This document shows, piece after piece, positions 26,010-35,645 of a stretch of DNA of 52,461 nt. Location of the stretch: positions 1 to 52,461 of the forward strand of contig QCJB01000011.1 of assembly GCA_003216295.1 (NCBI GenBank). Reading direction: 5' to 3'. The position numbers and the translations under genes were made by a program. Numbering within the stretch: position 1 is the first letter of the stretch; the number at the start of each line of letters is the position of its first letter. The DNA comes from Prochlorococcus sp. AG-402-P16 (GTDB taxonomy: Bacteria > Cyanobacteriota > Cyanobacteriia > PCC-6307 > Cyanobiaceae). Under the pieces are notes generated by a model. The model was not told the DNA's origin and did not search any database. It worked only from the letters and a program-made list of their open reading frames with translations.

Positions 26010-26285
26010 TTAGCGTGCTCCTTTTTTATCTCTGATGTGACCTCTGTAGGTTCGAGTTGGTGCAAACTCTCCTAACTTGTGTCCAACCATTTGCTCAGTT
26101 ATGAAAACGGGTATGTGACTCTTTCCATTATGAACAGCAATTGTATGGCCAATCATCATTGGCAGAATTGTTGAGGCTCTGGACCATGTTTTGATGACAG
26201 CCTTATCGTCATTAGAGTTTTGCTTCTCAATTTTACGAAGCAAACTGTCTGAAATAAATGGCCCTTTTTTTAGTGAACGTCCCAT
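26010..26285 (-). CDS. rpsS: 30S ribosomal protein S19
   Basis: 91 residues: [73 protein letters not shown]. Two bases separate it from rplV. Confidence 0.99.
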   Translation of the reverse strand: MGRSLKKGPFISDSLLRKIEKQNSNDDKAVIKTWSRASTILPMMIGHTIAVHNGKSHIPVFITEQMVGHKLGEFAPTRTYRGHIRDKKGAR

Positions 26286-26320
26286 AATTATTTAAAAGAA
26301 TTGGTAAAGAAAGATAGAAA

Positions 26321-27184
26321 TCATGAATCGCGACCTCCTCTACTCCGTTTAGATACCTTGCGTCGTTTTCGAAGAACATACTTATTGCTGGGCTTATTTT
26401 TCTTCCTGGTTTTCAAACCAAGAGCAGCTTTACCCCAAGGGGTAACAGGACCAGCACGTCCAACAGGTGCCTTTCCTTCTCCTCCTCCATGAGGGTGATC
26501 ACATGGATTCATTACACTTCCTCTAACTTGAGGTCGTCTGCCAAGCCATCTTCTTCTTCCAGCTTTTCCAAGGCTTGTATTTCTAATCTCAGAATTACCA
26601 ACCTCTCCAAGGGTGGCATAGCATTCCTTTCTGACTAAACGAACCTCAGTTGAAGGTAATTTCAACGCAACGTAATCTCCTTCTTTAGCCATGACTTGGG
26701 CGCTAGCTCCAGCTGTACGAACCATCTGTCCGCCTCGACCTGGATAAAGTTCAACACAATGAACGCTCGAACCTAAAGGCATTGAAGAAAGTGGTAAAGC
26801 ATTACCAGTTTCAATTGGTGCATCTGGACCTGAAATAACTTCTTGCCCAACTTTTATGTCCGCAGGTGCAAGTATGTATCTCTTTTCACCGTCAGAGTAA
26901 AAGAGTAGAGCAAGTCTTGCATTCCGATGTGGGTCATAATGAATTGCCGCAACTTTGGCTGAAACGCCATGCTTATTGCGACGAAAATCAACAATCCTAT
27001 ATAGCCTTTTATGCCCTCCTCCTCTATGACGACAAGTAATTACTCCTCTGTTATTACGCCCTTTCTTGCGATGCTTGGATACGACAAGTGACCTCTCAGG
27101 TTTATTGGATGTAACTTCACTAAAGTCAGTTACTACTCTTGTACGAGTGCCAGGTGTGTAAGGCTTGAAACTTCTTATGCCCAT
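26321..27184 (-). CDS. rplB: 50S ribosomal protein L2
   Basis: 287 residues: [40 protein letters not shown], and the peptidyl-transferase-adjacent segment [20 protein letters not shown] with its conserved histidine. Some of the oldest conserved contacts to 23S rRNA. Five bases after rplW. Confidence 0.99.
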   Translation of the reverse strand: MGIRSFKPYTPGTRTRVVTDFSEVTSNKPERSLVVSKHRKKGRNNRGVITCRHRGGGHKRLYRIVDFRRNKHGVSAKVAAIHYDPHRNARLALLFYSDGEKRYILAPADIKVGQEVISGPDAPIETGNALPLSSMPLGSSVHCVELYPGRGGQMVRTAGASAQVMAKEGDYVALKLPSTEVRLVRKECYATLGEVGNSEIRNTSLGKAGRRRWLGRRPQVRGSVMNPCDHPHGGGEGKAPVGRAGPVTPWGKAALGLKTRKKNKPSNKYVLRKRRKVSKRSRGGRDS

Positions 27185-27188
27185 TGTT

Positions 27189-27500
27189 TTAAGCCTCCTC
27201 TGATTCTGGGAATAACTGGATGGAGTTGCCTTCTGCTAGGCGAACCACAGCCTTCTTGACTTGAGGTCTCTTTCCAGAAAACCTACCAACTCTTCTGCTT
27301 TTTCTTGGAGGATTCATAGTACTAATACCAAGAACCTTGACATCAAACATCTTTTCAACAGCAGCTTTTATGTCAGGCTTAGCTGCTCTTGGATCGACTT
27401 CAAAAGTGTACTGATTTAGATCCAAAGCTTTCGTAGCCTTCTCGGTTATCAAAGGACGCTTAATCACATCAGTAAGTCGTTCATCAAAAAATTTAGTCAT
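27189..27500 (-). CDS. rplW: 50S ribosomal protein L23
   Basis: 103 residues: [59 protein letters not shown]. Tunnel-exit docking site for trigger factor and SRP. Its start lies inside the last codons of rplD (8-bp overlap) behind a strong GGAGG. Confidence 0.98.
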   Translation of the reverse strand: MTKFFDERLTDVIKRPLITEKATKALDLNQYTFEVDPRAAKPDIKAAVEKMFDVKVLGISTMNPPRKSRRVGRFSGKRPQVKKAVVRLAEGNSIQLFPESEEA

Positions 27501-28131
27501 TACCGTAGACCTCCTTAATGGTTGATAATGCGTCTTCGCCTATTACCAAAGAATTGGCATTGAGAAGGTCAAACACATTTAATTGATCAGCAGAGATAAG
27601 CTTTATCTTTTCTAAGTTTCTAATTGAGCGCTTTATAATTTCTGATGGCTCATTGAGAATAATAAGAATTTTCCCATCAGCATTGATTCCTACTCGCTTG
27701 AGTAGAGCAATGATTTCGCTTGTTTTAGGAACTTCTAGCTTTGAACCGAAGTCTTTAATTATTTTTGCGTCTGAAATCCTACTCATTAGAGCAGTCCGAA
27801 GAGCTAGCCTTCGTTCCTTCCTATTCATTTCCAAGTTATATTTGCGAGGCTTAGGACCAAATATAATTCCACCTCCTGGTCGAAGAGGTGTCCTAATTGA
27901 ACCTTGCCTTGCTCTACCAGTACCCTTTTGCTTGTAGGGTTTTCGCCCGCCTCCTCGAACCTCAGCCCTAGTCAAAGTGCTTGCAGTCCCTTGGCGACTG
28001 TGAGCCTGTTGACGCAAAACAGCACGATGTAATAAATCTGCTGCCGAAGATTCCTTGGCGGTTTTCAAATCAATTGATGATTCTCCAGCCTCTTTACCTT
28101 GCCAATCAAGAACAGTACAGTTAGCCATCAT
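27493..28131 (-). CDS. rplD: 50S ribosomal protein L4
   Basis: 212 residues. Tunnel-loop signature [51 protein letters not shown]. In enterobacteria L4 represses its own operon; no such site is proven here. Two ATGs in a row (28131 and 28128) follow AAGGAGGT; the first overlaps the rplC stop by four bases. Confidence 0.98.
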   Translation of the reverse strand: MMANCTVLDWQGKEAGESSIDLKTAKESSAADLLHRAVLRQQAHSRQGTASTLTRAEVRGGGRKPYKQKGTGRARQGSIRTPLRPGGGIIFGPKPRKYNLEMNRKERRLALRTALMSRISDAKIIKDFGSKLEVPKTSEIIALLKRVGINADGKILIILNEPSEIIKRSIRNLEKIKLISADQLNVFDLLNANSLVIGEDALSTIKEVYGND

Positions 28132-28784
28132 TTACCTCCTTGCTGGGTAGAGACGCCAACTCTTTTGGCAGGTCTTATGTTTAAAAGAGATCCAGGCTTC
28201 CCTGGCACAGATCCTTTTACTACTAATAAATTGTGATTTGTGTCTATCTTTAAAATTTCAAGGCCTCTGGTAGTGACTTTTTTGCCGCCCATACGACCAG
28301 CCATCCTTTTCCCAGGATAAACACGGCCAGGAGTTGTTCCGGCTCCTGTCGAACCAGGCAATCGATGATTCTTTGAACCGTGACTCATGGGGCCTCGGCT
28401 AAAACCATGTCGCTTTTGATAACCGGCAAATCCTCTACCCATTGTGTCGCCACTAACATCAACCTTTTGACCTTGTTCGAAATCATCGACAGTTATTGAA
28501 GCGCCAAGCTGAAATTCGCCAGAATTTTCTACTCGGTACTCTCGAAGATGACGCAAAAGGGTATCTCCTGATTTTGCAAGATGACCTTTTGAAGGCTTGT
28601 TAATAAGTTTTTCACGAATTAATTGAAAGCCTATCTGAACAGCGGCATAGCCATCCGTATCAGCAGATTTCAATTGAGTGATTTGACAGGGACCCGCTTC
28701 GATCAAAGTGACTGGAACGGCTCTGCCTTGATCATCGAAGAGTTGGGACATACCCAACTTCTTACCTAAGATTCCTAAAGACAT
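28128..28784 (-). CDS. rplC: 50S ribosomal protein L3
   Basis: 218 residues: [37 protein letters not shown], and the core [20 protein letters not shown] with [20 protein letters not shown]. First gene of the 16-kb minus-strand cluster; rpsJ is not upstream, the normal state in cyanobacteria. The 370 bp upstream hold the operon leader. Confidence 0.99.
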   Translation of the reverse strand: MSLGILGKKLGMSQLFDDQGRAVPVTLIEAGPCQITQLKSADTDGYAAVQIGFQLIREKLINKPSKGHLAKSGDTLLRHLREYRVENSGEFQLGASITVDDFEQGQKVDVSGDTMGRGFAGYQKRHGFSRGPMSHGSKNHRLPGSTGAGTTPGRVYPGKRMAGRMGGKKVTTRGLEILKIDTNHNLLVVKGSVPGKPGSLLNIRPAKRVGVSTQQGGK

Positions 28785-29154
28785 GAGTTAAATAAACGCC
28801 AGCTAAAAGGTCAATCTGTAACGAGAGAGACTTGGTATCTGAATTAAATCGCCTATCTAGCCAAAAAAGTTGAAATTAATTGAAGTTCAATTTATTTGGA
28901 AAAATGCTAGCGACAATCAGCTGGCTGAGACTTTTTCAAACTTTTCAAAAAGTTCAAAGAGTATCTCGACAGAAGAAAATAAATTCTTCTGGACTGGCCA
29001 AAAAGACTAAACGCAGACGCCTAGTCTGCTCAAGCGTCTAGAGGCCCGGCTAGCGGGCGGGCATAGAAAAGCTTTAGCAACTTAAAAGATTACACTATTA
29101 ACGTCCATTTTGTGTGATGCTTCAGTTGAATAAGATAAAGAATTTGATTTAAGG
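28785..29154. other. 370-bp divergent intergenic region: leader of the ribosomal cluster and ndhN promoter
   Basis: No gene. On the minus strand it is the long untranslated leader of rplC. It contains a perfect 8-bp hairpin cagaagaa/ttcttctg (28970-28991), a U/A-rich inverted repeat near 28930-28953, and the competing-hairpin area 29000-29058. The plus side (about 29060-29154) should hold the ndhN promoter; no strong consensus was found. Confidence 0.6.
29000..29058 (-). promoter_or_regulatory. Candidate attenuator in the ribosomal-cluster leader
   Basis: Read on the minus strand, overlapping stems compete: agacgc (29039-29034) with gcgtct (29020-29015); gcagac (29029-29024) with gtctgc (29018-29013); and agacta (29027-29022) with tagtct (29009-29004), the last followed by UUUU (29003-29000), as in a weak terminator. 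A G/C-rich hairpin gcccg/cgggc (29058-29044) lies just upstream. Such an arrangement is typical of transcription attenuation, but a ligand or protein trigger cannot be named. Confidence 0.4.
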
Positions 29155-29619
29155 ATGCCTTTATTACTCTCTGGTCAGAAATTTCGCACTGATCTTGAAT
29201 CATTCGGCTGCCTTGCCATCCTTAGTCCACTAGAAGGTGGTGCAGAAACTCGTTTACTTCGAAGACTTAGAGCTAGCGGATATCAAACACAGATAACTTC
29301 CGCTAGAGGATTAGGAGATCCAGTTGTCTTTCTCACCCAATTACATGGAATCAGACCACCACATTTGGGGCATCAAAATGTTGGGAGGAATGGGGCCTTA
29401 GGAGAAGTTCAACAAGTTATTCCTCAATTAAATGAATTGTTAATCGCAGATAAACCCTTGGTTCTATGGTTATTAGAGGGTCAAGTCCTATCCAAGTCAG
29501 AGCTATTAGCAATAAATAATCTCTGCCAAAAGGAACCTCGAATTAAAATTGTTATTGAGATGGGAGGGGCTCGAAGTATTAAATGGCAACCATTAAATGA
29601 ATTCATCAATAGAGATTAG
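29155..29619 (+). CDS. ndhN: NDH-1 subunit N
   Basis: 154 residues: [90 protein letters not shown]. NdhN is a peripheral subunit, specific to oxygenic phototrophs, of the thylakoid NAD(P)H/ferredoxin-plastoquinone oxidoreductase used in respiration and cyclic electron flow. It precedes ldpA by 12 bp, so the two are likely co-transcribed. Confidence 0.95.
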   Translation: MPLLLSGQKFRTDLESFGCLAILSPLEGGAETRLLRRLRASGYQTQITSARGLGDPVVFLTQLHGIRPPHLGHQNVGRNGALGEVQQVIPQLNELLIADKPLVLWLLEGQVLSKSELLAINNLCQKEPRIKIVIEMGGARSIKWQPLNEFINRD

Positions 29620-29631
29620 AAATTCATCAAG

Positions 29632-30654
29632 GTGATCACTCAAAATTCGATTCACAATTCTGAAGCTCTCAAAAAAGGTAATTGGGTAAAATTAATTTGT
29701 GGCGCAAGTAATCAAGACCTACCTGCAATAAATGATCTTTGCTCAATTTATGGAGCTGCAGGTGTACATTGCATTGATCTCGCTGCCGACGAAGCTGTCA
29801 TACATGTAGCTCGCAATGCTATTGATTGGGTTTTCGAAACTTATGGAAAAAAACCTTGGCTGATGATCAGCTTAAGTGATGGAAAAGATGCACATTTTCG
29901 CAAAGCTTGGTTTAATCCAGACCTATGTCCTTCGAATTGCTTAAGACCTTGTCAAAGCATTTGTCCAGCTCACGCGATTGAAAACGAAGGTGGTGTAAAG
30001 GCTAATAAATGCTATGGATGTGGCCGATGTATTGATTCATGCCCATTAGGAATCATTCAAGAAAAGGATCGAAGATTAACTCTGAAAGATTTTGCTCCGT
30101 TGTTAACAACTATTAGACCAGATGCAGTAGAAATCCATACTGCTCCAGGAAGAGGACAAGAATTTGAAAAAACAATCAAGGAGATTTTTAAAGTCGATCT
30201 GGAACTACAACGATTATCTGTAAGCTGCGGTTTACAAGGGCATGGAATAAACCATGAAAAATTAGCAGAAGAACTTTGGCTGCGATATAAATTTCTGAGA
30301 ATTCATAATCAAAAACCTCTTTGGCAAATTGATGGGCGTCGAATGAGTGGAGATCTTGGAGCAGGTGCGGCCAAAATTGCAGTAAAACTCTGGGAAAGAA
30401 TACGCCCAATAGCTCCACCAGGCCCCTTACAACTTGCTGGAGGGACTAATGAATCGACCATTAAGTACCTCCCAGAGATTAAGGGGCCTGAAGGAGTTGC
30501 TTTTGGAGGGAAAGCAAGGAAGGTAATCCAACCATGGTTAGAAGAGGCTCAACGAAAAAGAATTAGTCTTAGAGAATGGCCTGAAGGCTGGGAGGCAGCT
30601 CTTGCAGAGGCAAAACGGCTGATAAATCCTTGGCTTGTAAGAAAATCTTTATAA
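29632..30654 (+). CDS. ldpA: LdpA, iron-sulfur protein of circadian light input
   Basis: 340 residues from a GTG at 29632. Two cysteine clusters: C99-x3-C-x3-C-x3-C (CPSNCLRPCQSIC) and C127-x2-C-x2-C-x3-C (CYGCGRCIDSC), fit to bind Fe-S clusters, as in LdpA, which senses redox state and adjusts circadian period length in Synechococcus. C-terminal block LWQIDGRRMSGDLGAGA and KVIQPWLEEAQ are LdpA-specific. Prochlorococcus lacks a complete clock (no KaiA), so the role may be general redox signalling. Confidence 0.92.
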   Translation: MITQNSIHNSEALKKGNWVKLICGASNQDLPAINDLCSIYGAAGVHCIDLAADEAVIHVARNAIDWVFETYGKKPWLMISLSDGKDAHFRKAWFNPDLCPSNCLRPCQSICPAHAIENEGGVKANKCYGCGRCIDSCPLGIIQEKDRRLTLKDFAPLLTTIRPDAVEIHTAPGRGQEFEKTIKEIFKVDLELQRLSVSCGLQGHGINHEKLAEELWLRYKFLRIHNQKPLWQIDGRRMSGDLGAGAAKIAVKLWERIRPIAPPGPLQLAGGTNESTIKYLPEIKGPEGVAFGGKARKVIQPWLEEAQRKRISLREWPEGWEAALAEAKRLINPWLVRKSL

Positions 30655-30837
30655 TTGGTTTTCCCTAGCTAAATCAATCATTCGAAAGCCCACGTTGAGC
30701 TGTATTAATGAAGAAATCTACCGATTAACTAAAAAAAACTGGATAAATACATGACAGGATTGAATCAAATATGCAATTATTTAAGAGTAAAGAATTCAAA
30801 TCTATGTCTTTCAATTGCAAACATAGATTTGGAACAA
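30655..30837. other. Intergenic gap before tRNA-Gln
   Basis: Contains an inverted repeat aatctatgt/acatagatt (30799-30830) just 5' of tRNA-Gln, possibly the ldpA terminator or an upstream tRNA processing element. Otherwise nothing recognised. Confidence 0.4.
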
Positions 30838-30909
30838 TGGGCCGTCGCCAAGTGGTAAGGCATCGGGTTTTGGTCTCGACATTCCTAGGTTCGAATCCTA
30901 GCGGCCCAG
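30838..30909 (+). tRNA. tRNA-Gln(TTG)
   Basis: 72 nt. Acceptor TGGGCCG/CGGCCCA with discriminator G, D arm GTCGCCAAGTGGTAAGGC, anticodon TTG in GGGTTTTGGTCTC, T arm CCTAGGTTCGAATCCTAG. CCA not encoded. Unlike tRNA-Ser it shows no repeat copies nearby, so it is not an active integration site in this genome. Confidence 0.97.
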
Positions 30910-30922
30910 TTTTCAACAGTTA

Positions 30923-31702
30923 GTGATAGAAAAACCTCTACTTGTGCTTGATTTTGATGGCGTCATCGTTGACGGTATTAAGGAGTATTGGTCAAGTTCT
31001 CGTCAAACTTGTCTAAATATACTTTCTGACAAAGAAAAAGAAATTATTTTTTTTCCTAGTGAGATTCCCAAAGCTTTTAAGGCCATGAGGCCATGGGTTC
31101 ATCATGGTTGGGAAATGGTTCTTCTGGCTGCTGAATGTTCAAATAAAACTAGTCAATTAAACTTAAAAGGTTTACAAAATTTCTCAAAAAATTATCAAAT
31201 AGAATGCTCCTTAGCTCTTGAAAATTGGAGTTGGACCCCTTCTCAACTGCAAGAAGCTTTAAATCAAACTAGAAGAGAAGCAATATCAAATAATTTCAAT
31301 CAGTGGTTAAATTTTCATCAGCCTTTTTCTTTAGTCACTCAACGCCTAAAGACACTTGAGAAGGAAGGTATTGAATTTGCTATTTTAACAACAAAAAGTA
31401 TTCAGTTCACAAAAAAACTTTTGGATTGTTTCGATCTTCAGCCAAAGCTTGTTTTCGGTCACGAGTCAGGAAGTAAAGTCGATGTCTTGAATCAACTCTT
31501 ACAAACAAGAATAATTCAAGGTTTTATTGAAGATCGAAGAACTACCTTAGAAAAAGTTTTGGAAGATCCAAAGCTGAAATCTATCCCTTGTTACTTAGCA
31601 AGCTGGGGATACTTAAAACCTCAGGATAAAAATAATCTTCCTTCCGGTATTAAATTATTAAATTCAGATACTTTACGAGAACCTATTGCCAAGTGGTCTT
31701 GA
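30923..31702 (+). CDS. HAD-superfamily hydrolase-like protein
   Basis: 259 residues from a GTG 13 bp after tRNA-Gln. HAD motif I is LLVLDFDGVIVDG with the nucleophile Asp; motif II is FAILTTKS; a motif III/IV-like part is GSKVDVLNQLL with GFIEDRRTTLEKVL (acidic ED). The cap region (residues 20-130) is large and specific to marine cyanobacteria. Likely phosphatase on a small phosphorylated metabolite; substrate unknown. The stop overlaps the recA promoter -35. Confidence 0.8.
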   Translation: MIEKPLLVLDFDGVIVDGIKEYWSSSRQTCLNILSDKEKEIIFFPSEIPKAFKAMRPWVHHGWEMVLLAAECSNKTSQLNLKGLQNFSKNYQIECSLALENWSWTPSQLQEALNQTRREAISNNFNQWLNFHQPFSLVTQRLKTLEKEGIEFAILTTKSIQFTKKLLDCFDLQPKLVFGHESGSKVDVLNQLLQTRIIQGFIEDRRTTLEKVLEDPKLKSIPCYLASWGYLKPQDKNNLPSGIKLLNSDTLREPIAKWS

Positions 31703-31726
31703 CTTAATAGCGTACGTCTGTACTAT
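31699..31726 (+). promoter_or_regulatory. recA promoter overlapped by a LexA-type SOS box
   Basis: TTGACT (31699-31704), 16-bp spacer, TACTAT (31721-31726). Between and across the -10 lies GTAC-GTCT-GTAC-T (31712-31724), matching the cyanobacterial LexA site GTAC-N4-GT[AT]C-B; the purine usual just before the first GTAC is C here. Binding there would block RNA polymerase, so recA should be SOS-induced. The -35 overlaps the stop codon of the HAD gene. Confidence 0.75.
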
Positions 31727-31814
31727 CGGTTTAATTGCTATTCGTTGAGGAACTGAGTATTTCATCATCAATCCCAACGTCTGTTGTTATCCCTCTGAAT
31801 TAACGTTATTTGTC

Positions 31815-32948
31815 ATGCCAAACGAAGGTAAGTCACTCCCATCAACTGAACCTAAGAAAATAGACGCCAAATCCGGAGAAAAAGAAAAAGCATTGAGCTT
31901 AGTGGTTGGACAAATAGAACGCAATTTCGGGAAGGGTTCAATCATGCGCCTTGGGGATGCATCAAAGATGAGGGTAGAAACAATTTCTACAGGTGCATTA
32001 ACTCTTGATTTAGCTCTTGGTGGTGGCTATCCCAAAGGACGTGTAATTGAAATTTATGGTCCAGAAAGTTCTGGGAAAACAACGCTGACATTACATGCGA
32101 TAGCTGAGATTCAACGTAACGGTGGAGTCGCGGCATTTGTAGATGCAGAACATGCTCTTGACCCAGTCTATGCAGCTTCTCTGGGTGTTGACGTAGAGAA
32201 TCTTCTCGTATCTCAACCGGATACAGGCGAGATGGCATTAGAAATCGTTGACCAACTTATTAGATCTGCTGCAGTCGATCTAGTTGTTGTTGACTCAGTC
32301 GCCGCACTTACGCCTCGCTCCGAGATAGAAGGAGAAATGGGTGATCATTCAGTAGGTGCCCAAGCTCGTCTCATGAGTCAAGCGATGAGAAAAATTACCG
32401 GAAATATTGGAAAGTCTGGATGCACAGTAATTTTCTTAAATCAATTACGTCTAAAAATTGGTATTACATATGGAAATCCAGAAACAACAACTGGTGGAAA
32501 TGCTCTTAAGTTTTATGCCTCAGTAAGATTAGATATTCGTCGGATTCAAACATTAAAGAGAGGAACTGAAGAATATGGAATTCGTGCAAAAGTCAAAGTC
32601 GCAAAAAACAAAGTCGCACCTCCATTTCGAATAGCCGAATTTGATATTCTTTTTGGAAAAGGAATTAGTACTCTTGGTTGTCTTCTCGATTTAGCAGATG
32701 AAACCAATATCGTTACTCGCAAAGGAGCTTGGTATAGCTATGAAGGTGACAATATTGGGCAAGGAAGAGACAATACGATTACTTGGCTTGAACAAAATCC
32801 AGAATCAAAAGAAATAATTGAAAGATTAGTCAGAGAGAAATTAACTGAGGGCTCAGAAGTGAGTGCTAACTCAATGCGTCCATTAGCTGCTGCCGCTCGG
32901 AATGCTTCATCTCGACCAACCTTAAGCCAAGTCGCAGCAAACGGCTAA
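31815..32948 (+). CDS. recA: Recombinase RecA
   Basis: 377 residues. Walker [10 protein letters not shown], Walker [13 protein letters not shown], the MAW block [18 protein letters not shown], and the L2 loop region [20 protein letters not shown] with the primary DNA-binding FLNQLR. C-terminal tail is Ala/Ser-rich ([16 protein letters not shown]), not the acidic tail of E. coli. Strand exchange in recombination and co-protease for LexA. Confidence 0.99.
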   Translation: MPNEGKSLPSTEPKKIDAKSGEKEKALSLVVGQIERNFGKGSIMRLGDASKMRVETISTGALTLDLALGGGYPKGRVIEIYGPESSGKTTLTLHAIAEIQRNGGVAAFVDAEHALDPVYAASLGVDVENLLVSQPDTGEMALEIVDQLIRSAAVDLVVVDSVAALTPRSEIEGEMGDHSVGAQARLMSQAMRKITGNIGKSGCTVIFLNQLRLKIGITYGNPETTTGGNALKFYASVRLDIRRIQTLKRGTEEYGIRAKVKVAKNKVAPPFRIAEFDILFGKGISTLGCLLDLADETNIVTRKGAWYSYEGDNIGQGRDNTITWLEQNPESKEIIERLVREKLTEGSEVSANSMRPLAAAARNASSRPTLSQVAANG

Positions 32949-32969
32949 AGATAAAAAAGATATTTGACT

Positions 32970-33209
32970 TTATCTAATATCTGCAGGAATCCACCATCCC
33001 GCAGCGGGTCCAATAAAGCGAACAATGATCCAAATGACAACTAAAGTCGCAATACCTACCCAGCCTGCACGGATACTTAATTGGATAAATTGATCCCTTT
33101 GAGTTTGGGTCACAGGAAACCAAGAGACAATACGTGGTGATTCATTCCTAGAGTTTTTCTGACCACGTGGTTTTAAACCTTGTTCAGACCTTCGACGAGC
33201 TTCTCCCAT
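32970..33209 (-). CDS. DUF2839-type small membrane protein
   Basis: 79 residues: a charged head GEARRRSEQGLKPRGQK, then SWFPVTQTQRDQFIQLSIRA and one membrane span (GWVGIATLVVIWIIVRFIGP) with a short end GWWIPADIR. This organisation matches the DUF2839 family, restricted to cyanobacteria, with no known function. Co-oriented with the DinG-like gene 39 bp upstream. Confidence 0.8.
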   Translation of the reverse strand: MGEARRRSEQGLKPRGQKNSRNESPRIVSWFPVTQTQRDQFIQLSIRAGWVGIATLVVIWIIVRFIGPAAGWWIPADIR

Positions 33210-33248
33210 TATAAAAAAAACAATATTTTGTAATCTAAGAGATTGATT

Positions 33249-34697
33249 TTAATAAGGCAATAAACGCTCCAAAGTGACCCAAGGCTCAAGAGCTTCAAAT
33301 ACTAATTTTCCCCAACTTCTGTAGTACATGCGACCGTCAAGTATAGCGACTCGAACATCTTTCCCCCTAATACTTGCAACAGATTGAAGAAGGATAACAA
33401 GAGTTTCTGGCAGAAGAAATTCTCGAAACCAATTACGACCTTGATGCTTGAGCATTTCCACTCTAGCGGCGATTAAAGGTGATTCTAAAGTAGGCAATGG
33501 AATCACTGGGAAAATTAATTGATCTGGATTTGGCAACTTATGCTGATTAATAATCCACCAATTACAACTACAACAAATAATGCCATTAGTCACGATATTA
33601 GTAGTTTCATGAACAACTCTCAATCCAAATTCTCCAGCCAATTCACTAGTTAGCTGGAGTCGTAATTGCAAATCATCTATCAAAATAATAGTTATATGAA
33701 TACGACCAAGAATTAATCTTTGACATTGTCTTACAATATGCCGATAAAATCGAGCTGTATTTGGCAAAGGTTGTCTTTTTGGTACAAATAAAGGGATAGG
33801 TTCTTGATCCAGCATATTACCTAACTTTACCTTCACATTGAAAGAGAATTTTTTACTATTTAAATCTAAAAGGACAGAATCGCTTTTACCTAAATTAGAT
33901 AGCATCAAAAGCGTATTGTTAGATAACAGCTCTGATAGAATTTGTATAGGTAACAAAGGTTGAATATATAAATCCCAACTGAATGTTTGATTATCTAGTC
34001 TTGCCCATGTTACCCATTCATTATTCACTGTGTTAAAAGCCCGTTCCCATAGCATTGAGGAAGGTACTTCATCTTTTAAAATTCCTTTTAAAATTCCAAT
34101 TTCTCTATTATCAATTCTTATAACACCATCACGACTAGCTGATTGACTATAAAGTCTTCGACTGATGCGCTCATGAACTTCAATGATGGATGCTTCAAAA
34201 CTTAAGTGAGAATGAATTAAATGCTCCCAATCTTGTGGGGTAATCTTAATTGACATACATTCCCTAAGCTCACTAGACATAAACTCATAGTCAGGAAAAA
34301 TTAATTGGCGATTTTTTAAAAAGCCTTTTTCATAAGCAAAAATAAGATCTTGGTAACTAAGAACCCAAATTTTTTCTTCTGCAGGAGTGAGATCAATTCC
34401 CTCTACATAATCAAAAAGCAATTCACTTGAGCTTAATTTTGACAATTCAACCTCAAACAATTGTCTACGTTGTTTAGCTGAAAGAATCAGTACAATATTG
34501 TTGTTATATAAACAAAGTGGAATTAAAAGACCCGGCCACCAAAAATTTCTACTATCACTTGATAATTGAATCAAAGTGTTGTCTTTGCGGCTTAAACTTC
34601 TAGAGATCAATCTTGTTAGGGTTAGATTATGAGGCCATAGAGCAAGATTATTTTGATAGTATTTTTTGAGATGTTTATGAGCATTTACCTCAAGCAT
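33249..34697 (-). CDS. Decayed DinG-like helicase family protein
   Basis: 482 residues from the ATG at 34697; a TTG six codons upstream is an alternative. The C-terminal end follows the DinG/XPD layout: IFPVIPLPTLESPLIAARVE, NWFREFLLPETLVILLQSVA, VRVAILDGRMYYRSWGKLVF, where true helicases have LPF-x-x-P, a GRLIR motif VI and a D-x-R-x-x-x-x-YG element. The GRLIR motif is ASIRG here, and no Walker A (GKT/S) or DEAH box is visible. So the protein probably keeps a helicase fold without ATP-dependent unwinding. Next to recA and tyrA; role unknown. Confidence 0.7.
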   Translation of the reverse strand: MLEVNAHKHLKKYYQNNLALWPHNLTLTRLISRSLSRKDNTLIQLSSDSRNFWWPGLLIPLCLYNNNIVLILSAKQRRQLFEVELSKLSSSELLFDYVEGIDLTPAEEKIWVLSYQDLIFAYEKGFLKNRQLIFPDYEFMSSELRECMSIKITPQDWEHLIHSHLSFEASIIEVHERISRRLYSQSASRDGVIRIDNREIGILKGILKDEVPSSMLWERAFNTVNNEWVTWARLDNQTFSWDLYIQPLLPIQILSELLSNNTLLMLSNLGKSDSVLLDLNSKKFSFNVKVKLGNMLDQEPIPLFVPKRQPLPNTARFYRHIVRQCQRLILGRIHITIILIDDLQLRLQLTSELAGEFGLRVVHETTNIVTNGIICCSCNWWIINQHKLPNPDQLIFPVIPLPTLESPLIAARVEMLKHQGRNWFREFLLPETLVILLQSVASIRGKDVRVAILDGRMYYRSWGKLVFEALEPWVTLERLLPY

Positions 34698-34769
34698 TAG
34701 AGCAACCTTTATCAATAAATTCTTTTAATCATGTTGCCCTATCAATGAAGATATAGAACAATATAATTT

Positions 34770-35645
34770 ATGGAGCTTAAATCAAAACCATCTGAAAATA
34801 TAGGAATTGTTGGATTAGGTCTAATTGGAGGCTCCTTAGGCTTAGATCTCCAAAAACTAGGATATACAGTTTATGGAATCACTCATCGAGAAGAGACTGC
34901 GAAGAAAGCAAGAGAAAGAAAACTAGCCCAATTTGTGAGTACAGATCCAAATATCTTAAAAGATTGCTCCATTATTTATATTGCTTTACCACTTGAACAG
35001 CTCCTTAAACCATCATCACTTTTAATTAATGCAATTCCCAAAAATGCTGTTGTTACTGATGTTGGATCTGTAAAAGTCCCTGTTCTAAATACGTGGAATA
35101 ACTTACATCCACGTTTTGTAGCGAGTCATCCAATGACAGGGACAGAAGAATCTGGTGTTAATTCAGGTCAACACAATTTATTTAAAAATAAACCATGGGT
35201 CGTTACACCAGTTAAAGAAACCGATCAAAAGGCACTCGAAATTATTCATCAAATTTCTTCGTCACTTGGATGTAAATGGATAATCTCTGAAGCTCAAATA
35301 CATGATGAAGCTGTAAGCTTGATTTCACATTTGCCTGTTCTTATTAGCGCCACATTAATCAATACAGTTAGCACTAATATCAACCCTTCTCTTTATTCAC
35401 TTGCCAAAAGTATTGCATCAAGTGGGTTTGCTGATACTTCTCGAGTAGGAGGTGGCAATCCAGAACTAGGAGTCTCTATGGCAAAATTCAATAAAAAAAA
35501 TTTACTAAGATACATATTAAATTTCAAAAATTCTCTCGCTCTTTTAGAAAAATTTATACTTGAGGAGGACTGGAATGAACTCGAGAAAGTACTATTACGT
35601 GCTCAGGAAGGGAGACAAGATTTTATTTCAAAGCCTACTAATTAA
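34770..35645 (+). CDS. tyrA: Prephenate/arogenate dehydrogenase
   Basis: 291 residues. NAD(P)-binding GIVGLGLIGGSLGLDL, then VVTDVGSVKVPVL, the substrate-site FVASHPMTGTEESGVNSG and HDEAVSLISHLPVLISATL, and SGFADTSRVGGGNPELG. Cyanobacterial enzymes of this length usually use arogenate and NADP to make tyrosine. Shares its last 8 bp with the convergent crtD-like gene. Confidence 0.94.
   Translation: MELKSKPSENIGIVGLGLIGGSLGLDLQKLGYTVYGITHREETAKKARERKLAQFVSTDPNILKDCSIIYIALPLEQLLKPSSLLINAIPKNAVVTDVGSVKVPVLNTWNNLHPRFVASHPMTGTEESGVNSGQHNLFKNKPWVVTPVKETDQKALEIIHQISSSLGCKWIISEAQIHDEAVSLISHLPVLISATLINTVSTNINPSLYSLAKSIASSGFADTSRVGGGNPELGVSMAKFNKKNLLRYILNFKNSLALLEKFILEEDWNELEKVLLRAQEGRQDFISKPTN

Noticed and set aside
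10700-28000. Many 60-110 codon frames opposite the ribosomal genes and alr
   Set aside because: All mirror strongly conserved genes and lack start signals; shadows.
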